Assembly (NCBI GenBank): GCA_963796705.1
Contig: CAWCMK010000004.1
Span: forward strand, 310,001 to 374,000
Direction: 5' to 3'
Length of the DNA stretch: 64,000 nucleotides
Source of the DNA: VRUE01 sp963796705
GTDB lineage: Bacteria > Actinomycetota > Thermoleophilia > Solirubrobacterales > 70-9
Part shown: positions 42,869-52,251 of the stretch, one piece after another
Position numbering within the stretch: position 1 is the first letter of the stretch
Layout of the letters: each line of letters starts with the position of its first letter
The notes under the pieces: model-generated
What the model saw: the letters and a program-made list of their open reading frames with translations, nothing else
The model's database searches: none
Told to the model about the DNA's origin: nothing
Program-made: the position numbers and the translations under genes

Positions 42869-43375
42869 ATGACACACACCCCGACGAGAGAGGCCCGACC
42901 GACGCGGCTCATCGCCGCGGCGGCGTTGGCGGTGATCGCGATGCTGGTGCTGGCCGGCCCGGCGAGCGCCCACCATGGCCGCCATCATCACCGGCGCCAC
43001 CACAGCCATAGCTTCAGCTCCCCGCAGGGCCCGGCGGGCACGATCGCCTCGTTTGACCAGACGAGCGGAAAGTTGACGATCAACCTCTCCGAAGAAGAAA
43101 CGATCACCGGCCTGGTCACCGAAGACACCCAGATTGAGTTCGCCCACGCCTGCGATCACCATGAATGGCAGGGGGACGGCAGCGGCTCGAGCGAGCGTCG
43201 GCAGCTCTGGGAGCACGGGGACTGGGGTCAGTCCGAAGCGAGCACCGCCGACCTGAAGCCCGGCGAAACGGTTGAAGATGCGGTGCTGATCGTGGCCGGC
43301 GGCAAGGCGACGTTCCTCAAGATCGAGTTGGCGGCGCCCGCCAGCAGCGAAGAATCACCGCCGCAGGCTCCGTAG
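42869..43375 (+). CDS. Secreted histidine-rich protein
   Basis: A 168-residue protein behind a perfect AGGAGG. The signal sequence (LIAAAALAVIAMLVLAGPASA) is followed at once by a cluster of ten His and four Arg within about 15 residues (HHGRHHHRRHHSH), a probable metal-binding site, then a beta-rich domain of the DUF5666 style (GTIASFDQTSGKLTINLSEE, ITGLVTEDTQIEFA) with an HACDHHEW segment, and an acidic Ser/Glu end. The protein may buffer or sense zinc, nickel or copper outside the cell. It is convergent with polA, five bases apart. Confidence 0.85.
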   Translation: MTHTPTREARPTRLIAAAALAVIAMLVLAGPASAHHGRHHHRRHHSHSFSSPQGPAGTIASFDQTSGKLTINLSEEETITGLVTEDTQIEFAHACDHHEWQGDGSGSSERRQLWEHGDWGQSEASTADLKPGETVEDAVLIVAGGKATFLKIELAAPASSEESPPQAP

Positions 43376-43380
43376 GTCCT

Positions 43381-46008
43381 CTACTTGGCGTCGAGCCAGT
43401 CGCGGCCGACGCCAACCTCGACCTCCAATGGCGGCTCGAGCTGGTAGGCGGCGCACATCTCGCGCCGCACCAGCTCGCTCGCCGCCTCGATCTCCCCGGT
43501 CGGACCCTCGAAGAGCAGCTCGTCGTGGATCTGCAGGACGAGGCGCGTCTGCATCCGCGCCTCGCGCAGCGCCCGCCGGCAGCGGACCATCGCCACCTTG
43601 ATGATGTCCGCGGCGGTTCCCTGGATGACCGTGTTGACCGCCAGGCGCTCGCCCAGGCGGCGCGTGTTGGGGTTGGCCGAGCGCAGCTCCGGAATCGCCC
43701 GGCGCCGTCCCATCAGCGTGGTCACAAAGCCCTCCTGCATGGCGCGCTCGACGACCTCCTCGCGGAAGGCGCGCACCGCCGGGAAGCGCTCCAGGTAGCG
43801 AGCCACGAACTCCTCGCCCTCCTGGCGGGGGATGTTGAGCCGGTCCGCGAGCCCGAAGCCGGTCAGCCCGTAGACGATCCCGAAGTTGACCATCTTTGCC
43901 TTCGAGCGCTGGCCGACGTCGATCTCCTCGCGAGAGACGTTGAAGACCTCGGCGGCGGTCGCAGCGTGGACGTCATCGCCAGCCCGGAAGACCTTCTTTA
44001 GAACCTCCTCACCGGCGACCTCGGCGAGCACCCGCAGCTCGACCTGGCTGTAATCGGCGGAGAGCAGTCGGGCGCCCCGCTCGGCGACGAAGCAGGCACG
44101 CACCGGACGCCCGATCTCGGTGCGGATCGGGATGTTCTGCAGGTTTGGGTTGGTGCTCGAGAGGCGTCCGGTTGCGGCGGTCACCTGGCTGAAGGTCGTG
44201 TGGACGCGTCCGGTCTCGGGGTCGATCAGCTCGGGCAGCGAGTCCAGGTAGGTGCTCTTCAGCTTGCTCAGCTCGCGCCAGGACTCGATCTTCTCGACGA
44301 TCGGATGCTCCTCACGGATCTGCGCGAGGACCCGGGCATCGGTTGAATATCCGGTCTTGCCGCGTCGTTTGCGCGTCAGGCCGAGCTTCTCAAAGAGGAT
44401 CCGCCCGACCTGCTGAGGAGAGCCGATCGTGAACTCCTCCTCGGCGAGCTGATAGATCTCCTTCTCGAGGATCGCGATCCGCTCCCCGAAGCCGGCGCCC
44501 ACCTCGGCGAGGCGCTTGGCGTCGAGCTTCAGGCCCTCGCGCTCCATCGCCGCGAGAACCTCGACCAGCGGCATCTCGACGTCGTGCAGGAGCTCCCCCA
44601 GACCGAGCTCGGCGATCCGTGCTCGCTGCACGTCGCTGAGCGCCGCGACGAGCCGCGCTTCCTCGGCCGGGTCGAGCCCCGCCTCGACCTCGCCGTCCAG
44701 CGAGAGCTGGCCCTCGCCCTCAGCGCCGGAGCCCGACGGGGCACCCTCGGCGAGGCCGATCCCGGCGTCGGCGGCAAGCTCGGTCAGCTCGTAGCCGCGA
44801 CGCTGCGGCTCAAGCAGGTAGGCGGCGACCATCGTGTCGTGCTCAAGCTGCAGCTCGACGCCCTCGCGCGCCGCGGCCGCGAGCAGCCCGTGGCGTCCGC
44901 CGCCGAGGCTCTTCAGATCGTGCCCCGCGATCGGTTTCGCGAGCAGCGCGATCGCCAGCTCCTCCAGCGTCGAGGAGCCGGTGAGGACGCACTCGGCTTC
45001 GGCCGCCGCCCAGCGGTGATCGGCGAGACCGAGCGCCACCGGTCCCTCACCGATGTCCTCAGGGCCGCCCTGCACCGAGGCGATCTCGAGCTCGGTCTCG
45101 ACTCTGCGGCCCGGCACGCTTGAGCCCTCCGGCAGCGCCTCTTCCAAGCGTTCCATCACCGCCCGCAGCTCGAACTCACGCATGAAGTCGCGGAGCGCCC
45201 CGCGATCGGGCTCAGCGCCCATCGCCCGAGCCGGGTCGACGCCGGTCTCGACGTCGTAGTGCAGGGTCGCCAGCTCTTTGGACATGCGGGCATCTTCGGC
45301 ATGCTCGATCAGGTTCTGCTTGCGTTTGGTGCCCGAGACCTCCTCGATGTTGTCGAGGACGCTCTCCAGCGAGCCGAACCTCTGCAGCAGCTGGGCGGCG
45401 GTCTTCTCGCCGATCCCGGGGACGCCGGGGATGTTGTCGGAGGTGTCGCCGCGCAGCCCCATCAGATCGGTGACCAGCTCTGGCGCTACCCCGTAGCGCT
45501 CGATCACCGCCTCGCGGTCATAGACCTTGGTCTCGGTGATTCCCCGCGAGGTGCTCATCACCCGGATCCCCTCGCCGACCAGCTGATAGGCATCGCGGTC
45601 CCCGGTCACGACCATCACCGGAATTCCCTGCTCGCGGGCTCGCCGGGCGAGAGTCGCGATCACGTCGTCGGCCTCATAGCCCTCGACCCTGACATTCGTG
45701 TAGCCGAACGCCTCGACGAGCGGCATCAGGTGCGGCCACTGCTCGCGCAGCAGATCGGGACGCGAGGGGCGCTGCGCCTTGTAGAGGTCGTAGGTGACCT
45801 CGCGCCCCGACATACCGGCATCCCAGGCGACGATCACGCCACCGGGGTGGTGCTCGTCGATGATCTTGACCAGCATCGAGGCGAGGCCGTAGATCGCGTT
45901 GGTCGGGCGCCCGTCGGCCGTGGCGATCGACTCGGGCAGCGCGAAGAACGCCCGGTAGGCGAGCGAGTTGCCATCGATCAAAAAGAGCTCAGGTGCCGCT
46001 TCGGCCAT
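43381..46008 (-). CDS. polA: DNA polymerase I, with inactive-looking proofreading domain
   Basis: An 875-residue family A polymerase: 5'-3' exonuclease domain (about 1-290; LFLIDGNSLAYRAFFALPES, VTGDRDAYQLV, LMGLRGDTSDNIPGVPGIG), a middle exonuclease-fold domain (about 310-470) and the polymerase domain with LLSADYSQVELRVLAE, the O-helix around RSKAKMVNFGIVYGLTGFGL and QIHDELLFEG. In the middle domain the DxE of motif I and the Asp of motif II are missing (VALGLADHRW; HDLKSLGGG), so 3'-5' proofreading is probably lost, as in Taq. It fills gaps in repair and removes RNA primers. It is divergent from the malic enzyme across a 389-base gap. Confidence 0.97.
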   Translation of the reverse strand: MAEAAPELFLIDGNSLAYRAFFALPESIATADGRPTNAIYGLASMLVKIIDEHHPGGVIVAWDAGMSGREVTYDLYKAQRPSRPDLLREQWPHLMPLVEAFGYTNVRVEGYEADDVIATLARRAREQGIPVMVVTGDRDAYQLVGEGIRVMSTSRGITETKVYDREAVIERYGVAPELVTDLMGLRGDTSDNIPGVPGIGEKTAAQLLQRFGSLESVLDNIEEVSGTKRKQNLIEHAEDARMSKELATLHYDVETGVDPARAMGAEPDRGALRDFMREFELRAVMERLEEALPEGSSVPGRRVETELEIASVQGGPEDIGEGPVALGLADHRWAAAEAECVLTGSSTLEELAIALLAKPIAGHDLKSLGGGRHGLLAAAAREGVELQLEHDTMVAAYLLEPQRRGYELTELAADAGIGLAEGAPSGSGAEGEGQLSLDGEVEAGLDPAEEARLVAALSDVQRARIAELGLGELLHDVEMPLVEVLAAMEREGLKLDAKRLAEVGAGFGERIAILEKEIYQLAEEEFTIGSPQQVGRILFEKLGLTRKRRGKTGYSTDARVLAQIREEHPIVEKIESWRELSKLKSTYLDSLPELIDPETGRVHTTFSQVTAATGRLSSTNPNLQNIPIRTEIGRPVRACFVAERGARLLSADYSQVELRVLAEVAGEEVLKKVFRAGDDVHAATAAEVFNVSREEIDVGQRSKAKMVNFGIVYGLTGFGLADRLNIPRQEGEEFVARYLERFPAVRAFREEVVERAMQEGFVTTLMGRRRAIPELRSANPNTRRLGERLAVNTVIQGTAADIIKVAMVRCRRALREARMQTRLVLQIHDELLFEGPTGEIEAASELVRREMCAAYQLEPPLEVEVGVGRDWLDAK

Positions 46009-46397
46009 GCCGCAACTCTAAGAGCCGGGGCCGGGCGCCAGAGCCCCGGGGGCCGGCGCCGGGCCCAGATCCCCCGCAACTTGGGTTCCCAGGGCGCCGG
46101 ACCGCCCCCGCGGCGGTGTCCGCGGCGCGGTGGATGAGGCGCAGCGGCCGGACTGAACCCGGCACCGCATCACCAAGTTCCCGCGGGCTCGGGGCCCGGG
46201 CAGAGATCAAACCTGAGCCGCGGTGGCGCAGGCTGAGCTGAAACCGACGCCCCTCAGGCGGGTTCCGAAGTCGCCGGGCAACTCCGAAGGGAGCTCCGAG
46301 GAGCGCGCGGGTCCCCACCCGGCGCCGATCAATCGAGCGTACTCACCAGCGGAGGCGCCCCCGGGCCCGGGCACGGAATCTGATTCGATAGCCGTTG
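46009..46397. other. 389-bp divergent intergenic region, polA / malic enzyme
   Basis: No convincing gene on either strand. It must hold promoters for both polA (minus) and the malic enzyme (plus). It is extremely GC-rich with many short self-complementary runs (for example around 46045-46062 and 46190-46200), and a small GAATC-t-GATTC dyad at 46376-46386 lies 11 bases before the malic enzyme ATG. I compared it by eye with RNase P, tmRNA, SRP, glycine, TPP and cobalamin consensus motifs and saw no match. A structured leader RNA remains possible. Confidence 0.4.
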
Positions 46398-47845
<1,448 letters not shown>

Positions 47846-47849
<4 letters not shown>

Positions 47850-48772
47850 AAGTCCTCGTCAGCGGCGCCAGCGGTTTCATTGGGTCGGCGCTGTGCGACG
47901 CCCTGCTGGTCCGCGGCGACACGGTCGCGGGCCTCACGCGCGACCCGAAGGAGGCGCGGAGCACCAATCCAAGCGTCGCCTGGTTTGCCTGGGAGCCGCT
48001 GCTCGAACGGCCGCCGGCCGAGGCCTTTGAGAACGTCGACGCGGTCGTCAACCTGCTCGGTGAGAAGATCAACCAGCGCTGGACGCCGGCCGCCAAGGAG
48101 CGGATCATGGAGAGCAGGCGCACCGGCACCCACAACCTCGTCGGCGCGATCTCGGGGTTGGAGCTCCGGCCCCAGGTCCTCCTCAGCCAGTCGGCGATCG
48201 GCTTCTACGGCGACCGCGGCGAGGCCCTGATGGATGAGTCCGCAGACCAGGGGGAGGGCTTTGACGCCGAAGTCGCGGGCCAATGGGAGGCGGCCGCGCG
48301 CGAGATCCAGGCCAGCGGCGTGCGGGTGGTGATCGTCCGCACCGGACACGTGCTCGACCCCCGCGGTGGCCTTCTCAAGCAGCTGCTGACGCCGTTCAGG
48401 CTCGGTCTCGGCGGGCCGCTGGCCGGGGGCAGCCAGTACATGTCGTGGATCCACATCGACGACGAGACGGGGATCCTGCTCTGGGCGATCGGCGAGCAGG
48501 GGCTCAGCGGCGTCATCAACGCGACCGCTCCCGAGCCGGTGACCAATCGCGAGCTCTCGAGGGCGCTGGGAGCAGCCCTGCGCCGCCCGGCATCGGTGCC
48601 GGTGCCCGGCTTCGCGCTCGACATGGTCTACGGGAGCGAGTTCGGGAGGGTCCTTCGCGGCGGTCAGCGGGTGATCCCGCGCCGCGCCCAGGACCTCGGC
48701 TACGAGTTCCGCCACCCGCAGCTCGAGGAGGCGCTGGCGGATCTGCTCGGCCGCCAATCGAGCCTCGGCTGA
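47846..48772 (+). CDS. TIGR01777-type SDR epimerase/oxidoreductase
   Basis: A 308-residue extended short-chain dehydrogenase with the N-terminal Rossmann KVLVSGASGFIGSALCDAL, DAVVNLLGEKINQRWT, a catalytic-type SQSAIGFYGDRGEALMDE and a C-terminal DUF1731 segment (VPVPGFALDMVYG... and VIPRRAQDLGYEFRHP). E. coli YfcH and plant cell-division factor SulA-like proteins belong here; the reaction is not known. The GTG start overlaps the malic enzyme stop, so the two are co-expressed. Confidence 0.92.
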
Positions 48773-48781
48773 GCGCCCGGG

Positions 48782-49294
48782 CTAGTCGGCGAGGGCTTCC
48801 CGGGGGGAGTCTTCGCCACGTTCATCGAGGGCGCCCAGAACCCGAGCGATCGCCCTCGCCCCGGAGGTCTCGACGAACAGCGCGATGTCGGCTTCCGCGA
48901 GGATGGGCCGCGTGAAGCGCACCTCGGGGCCGGGCGCTTGGACGAAGGCCACCGACGTCGAATCCTCGGTTGCCCGGCGTGCCTCCGCCCCCGCCCGCGC
49001 CAGGTCCAGCCTCCCCGGCTTCGCCTCGGCGTCGGCCAGGCAGATGACCCGGACCCTGACTCCACCGGCTTCTGATCCGCTGCGTCCGAGCTCGGACCTC
49101 GCTCCGGCGCAGAGCGGCCTGCTCACATAGACCGCCACGCTGGCGCCGGCGCCGACTTCGGAGGAGCCACCACAACCGGCGAGCGAGAGGAGCACGGCGG
49201 CGCCTCCCAAGGCGCACAGCAACAACCTCCGGCGCCGTGTTCGGGGGATGGGTGGCGAACTCCCGCTAGCCGAAGAAAACCTCGGCCTCGGCAT
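48782..49294 (-). CDS. Lipoprotein, possible substrate-binding fold fragment
   Basis: A 170-residue protein with a basic start, a signal LLLCALGGAAVLLSLAGC (lipobox LSLAGC) and a mature part that begins with a beta strand (ASVAVYVSRPLCAGARSEL) and later shows VRVICLADAEAKPGRLDLA and TSVAFVQAPGPEVRF, reminiscent of one lobe of a periplasmic-binding protein fold. That fold has two lobes and about 300 residues, so only part is present. It begins inside the last 29 bases of pfkA. Function unknown. Confidence 0.75.
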   Translation of the reverse strand: MPRPRFSSASGSSPPIPRTRRRRLLLCALGGAAVLLSLAGCGGSSEVGAGASVAVYVSRPLCAGARSELGRSGSEAGGVRVRVICLADAEAKPGRLDLARAGAEARRATEDSTSVAFVQAPGPEVRFTRPILAEADIALFVETSGARAIARVLGALDERGEDSPREALAD

Positions 49295-50300
49295 AGAGCT
49301 CCGGCGGTACGGTCTTCAGCTCTGCAGTCGCCTCGCTGAGCGGCACCCGGACGATGTCGGTGCCCCGCAGGGCGACCATCTGCCCCCAGTCGCGCTCGCT
49401 CGCCGCATCGATCGCGTGCAGACCGAAGCGAGTTGCAAGCACGCGATCAAAGGCGGTCGGGGTGCCGCCTCGCTGGACGTGCCCGAGCACGGTGGCGCGG
49501 GTCTCCTTGCCGGTGCGCCCCTCGATCTCGCGCTCGAGCCAGTGCGCGACGCCACCCAGGCGGGCGTGACCGAAGGCGTCCTCGCCCGCCTCCAGCTCTT
49601 TCGGCATCCCCCCCTGGGGCTGGGCGCCCTCGGCGACGACGACGATCGGCGCGAAGTGCGCTTCATAGCGTCGACCGACCAGCTCGCAGACGTCCTCGAC
49701 GTCAAACGGCAGCTCCGGAATCAGGATCACGTTGGCGCCGCCCGCCAGTCCGGCGTGGAAGGCGATCCAACCCGCGTGGCGGCCCATGACCTCGACGATC
49801 AGCACCCGGTGGTGGCTGTCGGCGGTCGTGTGCAGACGATCGATCGCCTCCATCGCGATATTGACCGCGGTGTCAAAGCCGAAGGTGTAGTCGGTCGCGC
49901 TGAGGTCATTGTCGATCGTCTTCGGCACGCCGACCACCCCGACGCCGACCTCCCCGTGCAGGCGCGAGGCGGCGCCCAGGGTGTCCTCCCCGCCGATTGC
50001 GATCAGACCATCGACCCCATCGGCGGCGAGCTGCTCGACGATCCGCGCCGGCCCCCCCTGCTCGGCAAACGGGTTGGTCCGCGAGGCACCGAGGATCGTG
50101 CCGCCGCGCGGAAGGATGCCGCGCACCTCGGGAACTCCCAGCGGGCGCACCTCGCCTCCCAGCGGCCCCTGCCAGCCATCCCGGTAGCCGACGAACTCGT
50201 GGCCCAGGCGTTCGACCCCCTTGCGGACGATCGCCCTGATCACCGCGTTTAGCCCCGGGCAGTCGCCACCTCCTGTCAGCACGCCGATCCGCATCAGCAT
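49266..50300 (-). CDS. pfkA: 6-phosphofructokinase with PPi-type active-site residues
   Basis: A 344-residue group III phosphofructokinase: GVLTGGGDCPGLNAVIRAIV at the N-terminus, GGEDTLG at 103-109, PKTIDNDL at 126-133, VEVMGRHAGWIAFHAGLA and PELPFDVEDV. In this family Gly at the position of D106 marks ATP users, while Asp there together with Lys in PKTIDND (K127) marks pyrophosphate users such as the Amycolatopsis methanolica enzyme. Both PPi residues are present here, so a reversible PPi-dependent reaction is predicted. A second in-frame ATG two codons in (50294) is equally good. No other glycolytic gene is nearby. Confidence 0.93.
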   Translation of the reverse strand: MLMRIGVLTGGGDCPGLNAVIRAIVRKGVERLGHEFVGYRDGWQGPLGGEVRPLGVPEVRGILPRGGTILGASRTNPFAEQGGPARIVEQLAADGVDGLIAIGGEDTLGAASRLHGEVGVGVVGVPKTIDNDLSATDYTFGFDTAVNIAMEAIDRLHTTADSHHRVLIVEVMGRHAGWIAFHAGLAGGANVILIPELPFDVEDVCELVGRRYEAHFAPIVVVAEGAQPQGGMPKELEAGEDAFGHARLGGVAHWLEREIEGRTGKETRATVLGHVQRGGTPTAFDRVLATRFGLHAIDAASERDWGQMVALRGTDIVRVPLSEATAELKTVPPELYAEAEVFFG

Positions 50301-50360
50301 CTAGCTCGGCAATCAGTCATCCTGACCGGCAGATTACGCAGCTGACGAATGGAGTGAGGG

Positions 50361-51179
50361 ATGAGCGACGCGGTGGATCTTGGGGCGCTGCGGCTGGCCC
50401 AAAAGGGAGTCTGGTCGGAGGGCGACTTCGCGATGGTCGCCAACCTGATCGTGATCGTCGCCGAGGAACTGGCCGAGGCGCTCGAGATCGTGCCCGATGA
50501 GCGCGTGCTCGATGTCGCCTGCGGCAGCGGCAACGGCGCCCTGGCTGCTGCACGGCGCGCTTGGGGCAACACCGCGGGCGTCGATTTCGTCCCGGCGCTG
50601 CTCGAGCGCGCTCGGGAACGGGCCGTCGCGGAGCGCCTCGACGTCGAGTTCGTCGAGGGAACGGCCGCCGAGCTGCCCTTCGGCGAGGCCGAGTTCGACG
50701 TGGTGATGTCGATCTTCGGCGTGATGTTCGAGCCCGACCAGGAGCGGGCGGCAGCCGAGCTGCTGCGAGTCTGTCGGCCCGGCGGTCGGATCGGGCTCGC
50801 CAGCTGGGTGCCCGAGGGGCCGATCAGCGAAATGTTCGCGATGCTCAGCAAGTACGCGCCGCCCCCGCCCCCCGGCCTCAAACCGCCGGTGCTCTGGGGT
50901 ACCGAGGAGCGCGTCCGCGAGCTGCTCGGCGAAGGCGTCTCGGAGCTGCGCGCAGAACGGATCACCTCGCGCCAGGCGTTCCGCTCAGCCGACCACTATC
51001 TGGACTTCTTTCGCTCCTACTTTGGCCCGATCAGGAAAACCTTCGAGGCGGCGGGACCCGAGCACGAAGACGAACTCGCCCGAGAGCTTCGCGAGCATCT
51101 CGAGAAGAGCAGCGTCGGCGACGAGCGCGCCCTGGTGCTCGAGGCGGACTACCTGCGTGTGATCGCGACCCGCGCCTGA
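50361..51179 (+). CDS. SAM-dependent methyltransferase (UbiE/Methyltransf_11 type)
   Basis: A 272-residue class I methyltransferase: SAM motif I VLDVACGSGNGALAAAR, acidic GVDFVPALLERA after strand 2, motif II-like EGTAAELPFGEAEFDVVMSI and motif III RVCRPGGRIGLASWVPEG. The C-terminal part is a substrate-recognition helical region. The substrate is unknown; this type often methylates quinones, small molecules or lipids. Isolated on the plus strand between pfkA and the trp genes. Confidence 0.9.
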   Translation: MSDAVDLGALRLAQKGVWSEGDFAMVANLIVIVAEELAEALEIVPDERVLDVACGSGNGALAAARRAWGNTAGVDFVPALLERARERAVAERLDVEFVEGTAAELPFGEAEFDVVMSIFGVMFEPDQERAAAELLRVCRPGGRIGLASWVPEGPISEMFAMLSKYAPPPPPGLKPPVLWGTEERVRELLGEGVSELRAERITSRQAFRSADHYLDFFRSYFGPIRKTFEAAGPEHEDELARELREHLEKSSVGDERALVLEADYLRVIATRA

Positions 51180-51204
51180 GCGGCGGAGCGTCCAGTCCCG
51201 AGCG

Positions 51205-51354
51205 TCAGGGGCTGGAGCGGAAGGTGCGGATCGTGGCGCCCAGCAGGACGATCCCGAAGAAGATCAGGCCCGAGACGCCGCCCCCCTGGCCGAGCCAGGC
51301 GTAGACAATCGTCGTCGCCCCGAGCGCCAGAAAGAGGGTCACCACCATTCCCAT
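51205..51354 (-). CDS. Small two-helix membrane protein downstream of trpA
   Basis: A 49-residue frame too short for usual annotation: two hydrophobic segments (VVTLFLALGATTIVYAWLG and SGLIFFGIVLLGATI) separated by a Gly-rich turn, ending in a basic RTFRSSP. It starts at ATG 51354, 12 bases after the trpA stop on the same strand, so it would be carried on the trp mRNA. It resembles no family I know. The clear membrane pattern and lack of rare codons make it a plausible real gene. Confidence 0.6.
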   Translation of the reverse strand: MGMVVTLFLALGATTIVYAWLGQGGGVSGLIFFGIVLLGATIRTFRSSP

Positions 51355-51366
51355 GCGGCGGCAAGC

Positions 51367-52251
51367 TTATCCGCAGAGGGCGACGCGTGTCTCGCGCAGG
51401 AAGGCGGTTACTGCCCGCGCCGCCGCGGCCGGGGAGCCGGCCTCCTCGGCCGCGCGCACCAGGCGACTGCCGATGATCACGCCGTCGGCGAAACGCCCGA
51501 CGGCCGCGGCCTGCTGAGGGGTGCCGATCCCAAAGCCGACGGCGACCGGGACCTCGGCCTCGGCCCTGGTCGCGGCAACGAGCTCGGAAAGCCCTGCGGG
51601 GAGCCCGTCACGCTCACCGGTGGTCCCGACGGTGGAGACGACGTAGACGAAACCGCGCGCGACGGCGCAGATCCCCGCCAGGCGCTCGGCGCTCGTCGTC
51701 GGCGCGATGAGCGGCACCAGCGCCAGCCCCGCGGCGCCAAAGGCCTCGCGGATCTCCTCGGCCTCGCCGAGGGGCAGGTCGGGGATGATCGCCCCCGCCG
51801 CGCCGGCCCGCGCGGCGTCGGCTGCGAAGCGCTCGCCGCCGCCATGGGCGAGGACCATGTTGGCGTAGACCATGAGGACGACCGGCAGGCGCTCGGCAAC
51901 CGACGCGCAGATCTCAAGGGACCGCTCGGTGTTGGCGCCGGCCTCGAGCGCCCGCGTCGCCGCCGCGTGGATCGTCGGCCCGTCGGCGAGTGGATCCGAG
52001 AAGGGGATGCCGAGCTCGATCAGCTCGGCGCCGGAATCGGCGTAGGCGGCGGCGATCGCCAAGGAGGAATCCTGATCGGGGAAACAGCCCATCATGTAGG
52101 GCATCAGGGCGGCATGACCCGCGTCGTTTGCTTGCTGAAAGGCAGCTCGGATGCGTGCCTCGCCGCTCGCCACTGCCTCCTCAGGGGCCCCCGGGCCGGG
52201 CGTCTGGGGGCGGCTCGAGGGAGCCTCACCGCCCTTGCCGGGGGGCCTCAC
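51367..52251 (-). CDS. trpA: Tryptophan synthase alpha subunit
   Basis: TrpA cleaves indole-3-glycerol phosphate to indole and glyceraldehyde 3-phosphate. After a non-conserved 30-residue Pro/Ala-rich extension the TIM barrel shows ALMPYMMGCFPDQDSSLA, the catalytic Glu and Asp in ELIELGIPFSDPLADGP, YANMVLAHGG, VYVVSTVGTTGER and VGFGIGTPQQAA. GTG 52251 overlaps the trpB stop as GTGA, which argues for the longer form despite the extension. Forms the alpha2beta2 complex with TrpB. Confidence 0.96.
   Translation of the reverse strand: MRPPGKGGEAPSSRPQTPGPGAPEEAVASGEARIRAAFQQANDAGHAALMPYMMGCFPDQDSSLAIAAAYADSGAELIELGIPFSDPLADGPTIHAAATRALEAGANTERSLEICASVAERLPVVLMVYANMVLAHGGGERFAADAARAGAAGAIIPDLPLGEAEEIREAFGAAGLALVPLIAPTTSAERLAGICAVARGFVYVVSTVGTTGERDGLPAGLSELVAATRAEAEVPVAVGFGIGTPQQAAAVGRFADGVIIGSRLVRAAEEAGSPAAAARAVTAFLRETRVALCG

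Noticed and set aside
46009..46397. RNase P RNA, tmRNA, SRP RNA or a glycine/TPP/cobalamin riboswitch
   Set aside because: None of the conserved core motifs of these RNAs could be found on either strand; only general GC-rich self-complementarity is present.
48782..49294. A full ABC substrate-binding protein
   Set aside because: Only about 130 mature residues exist, too short for a two-lobed binding protein, and no ABC genes are adjacent; annotated as a lipoprotein of unknown role.
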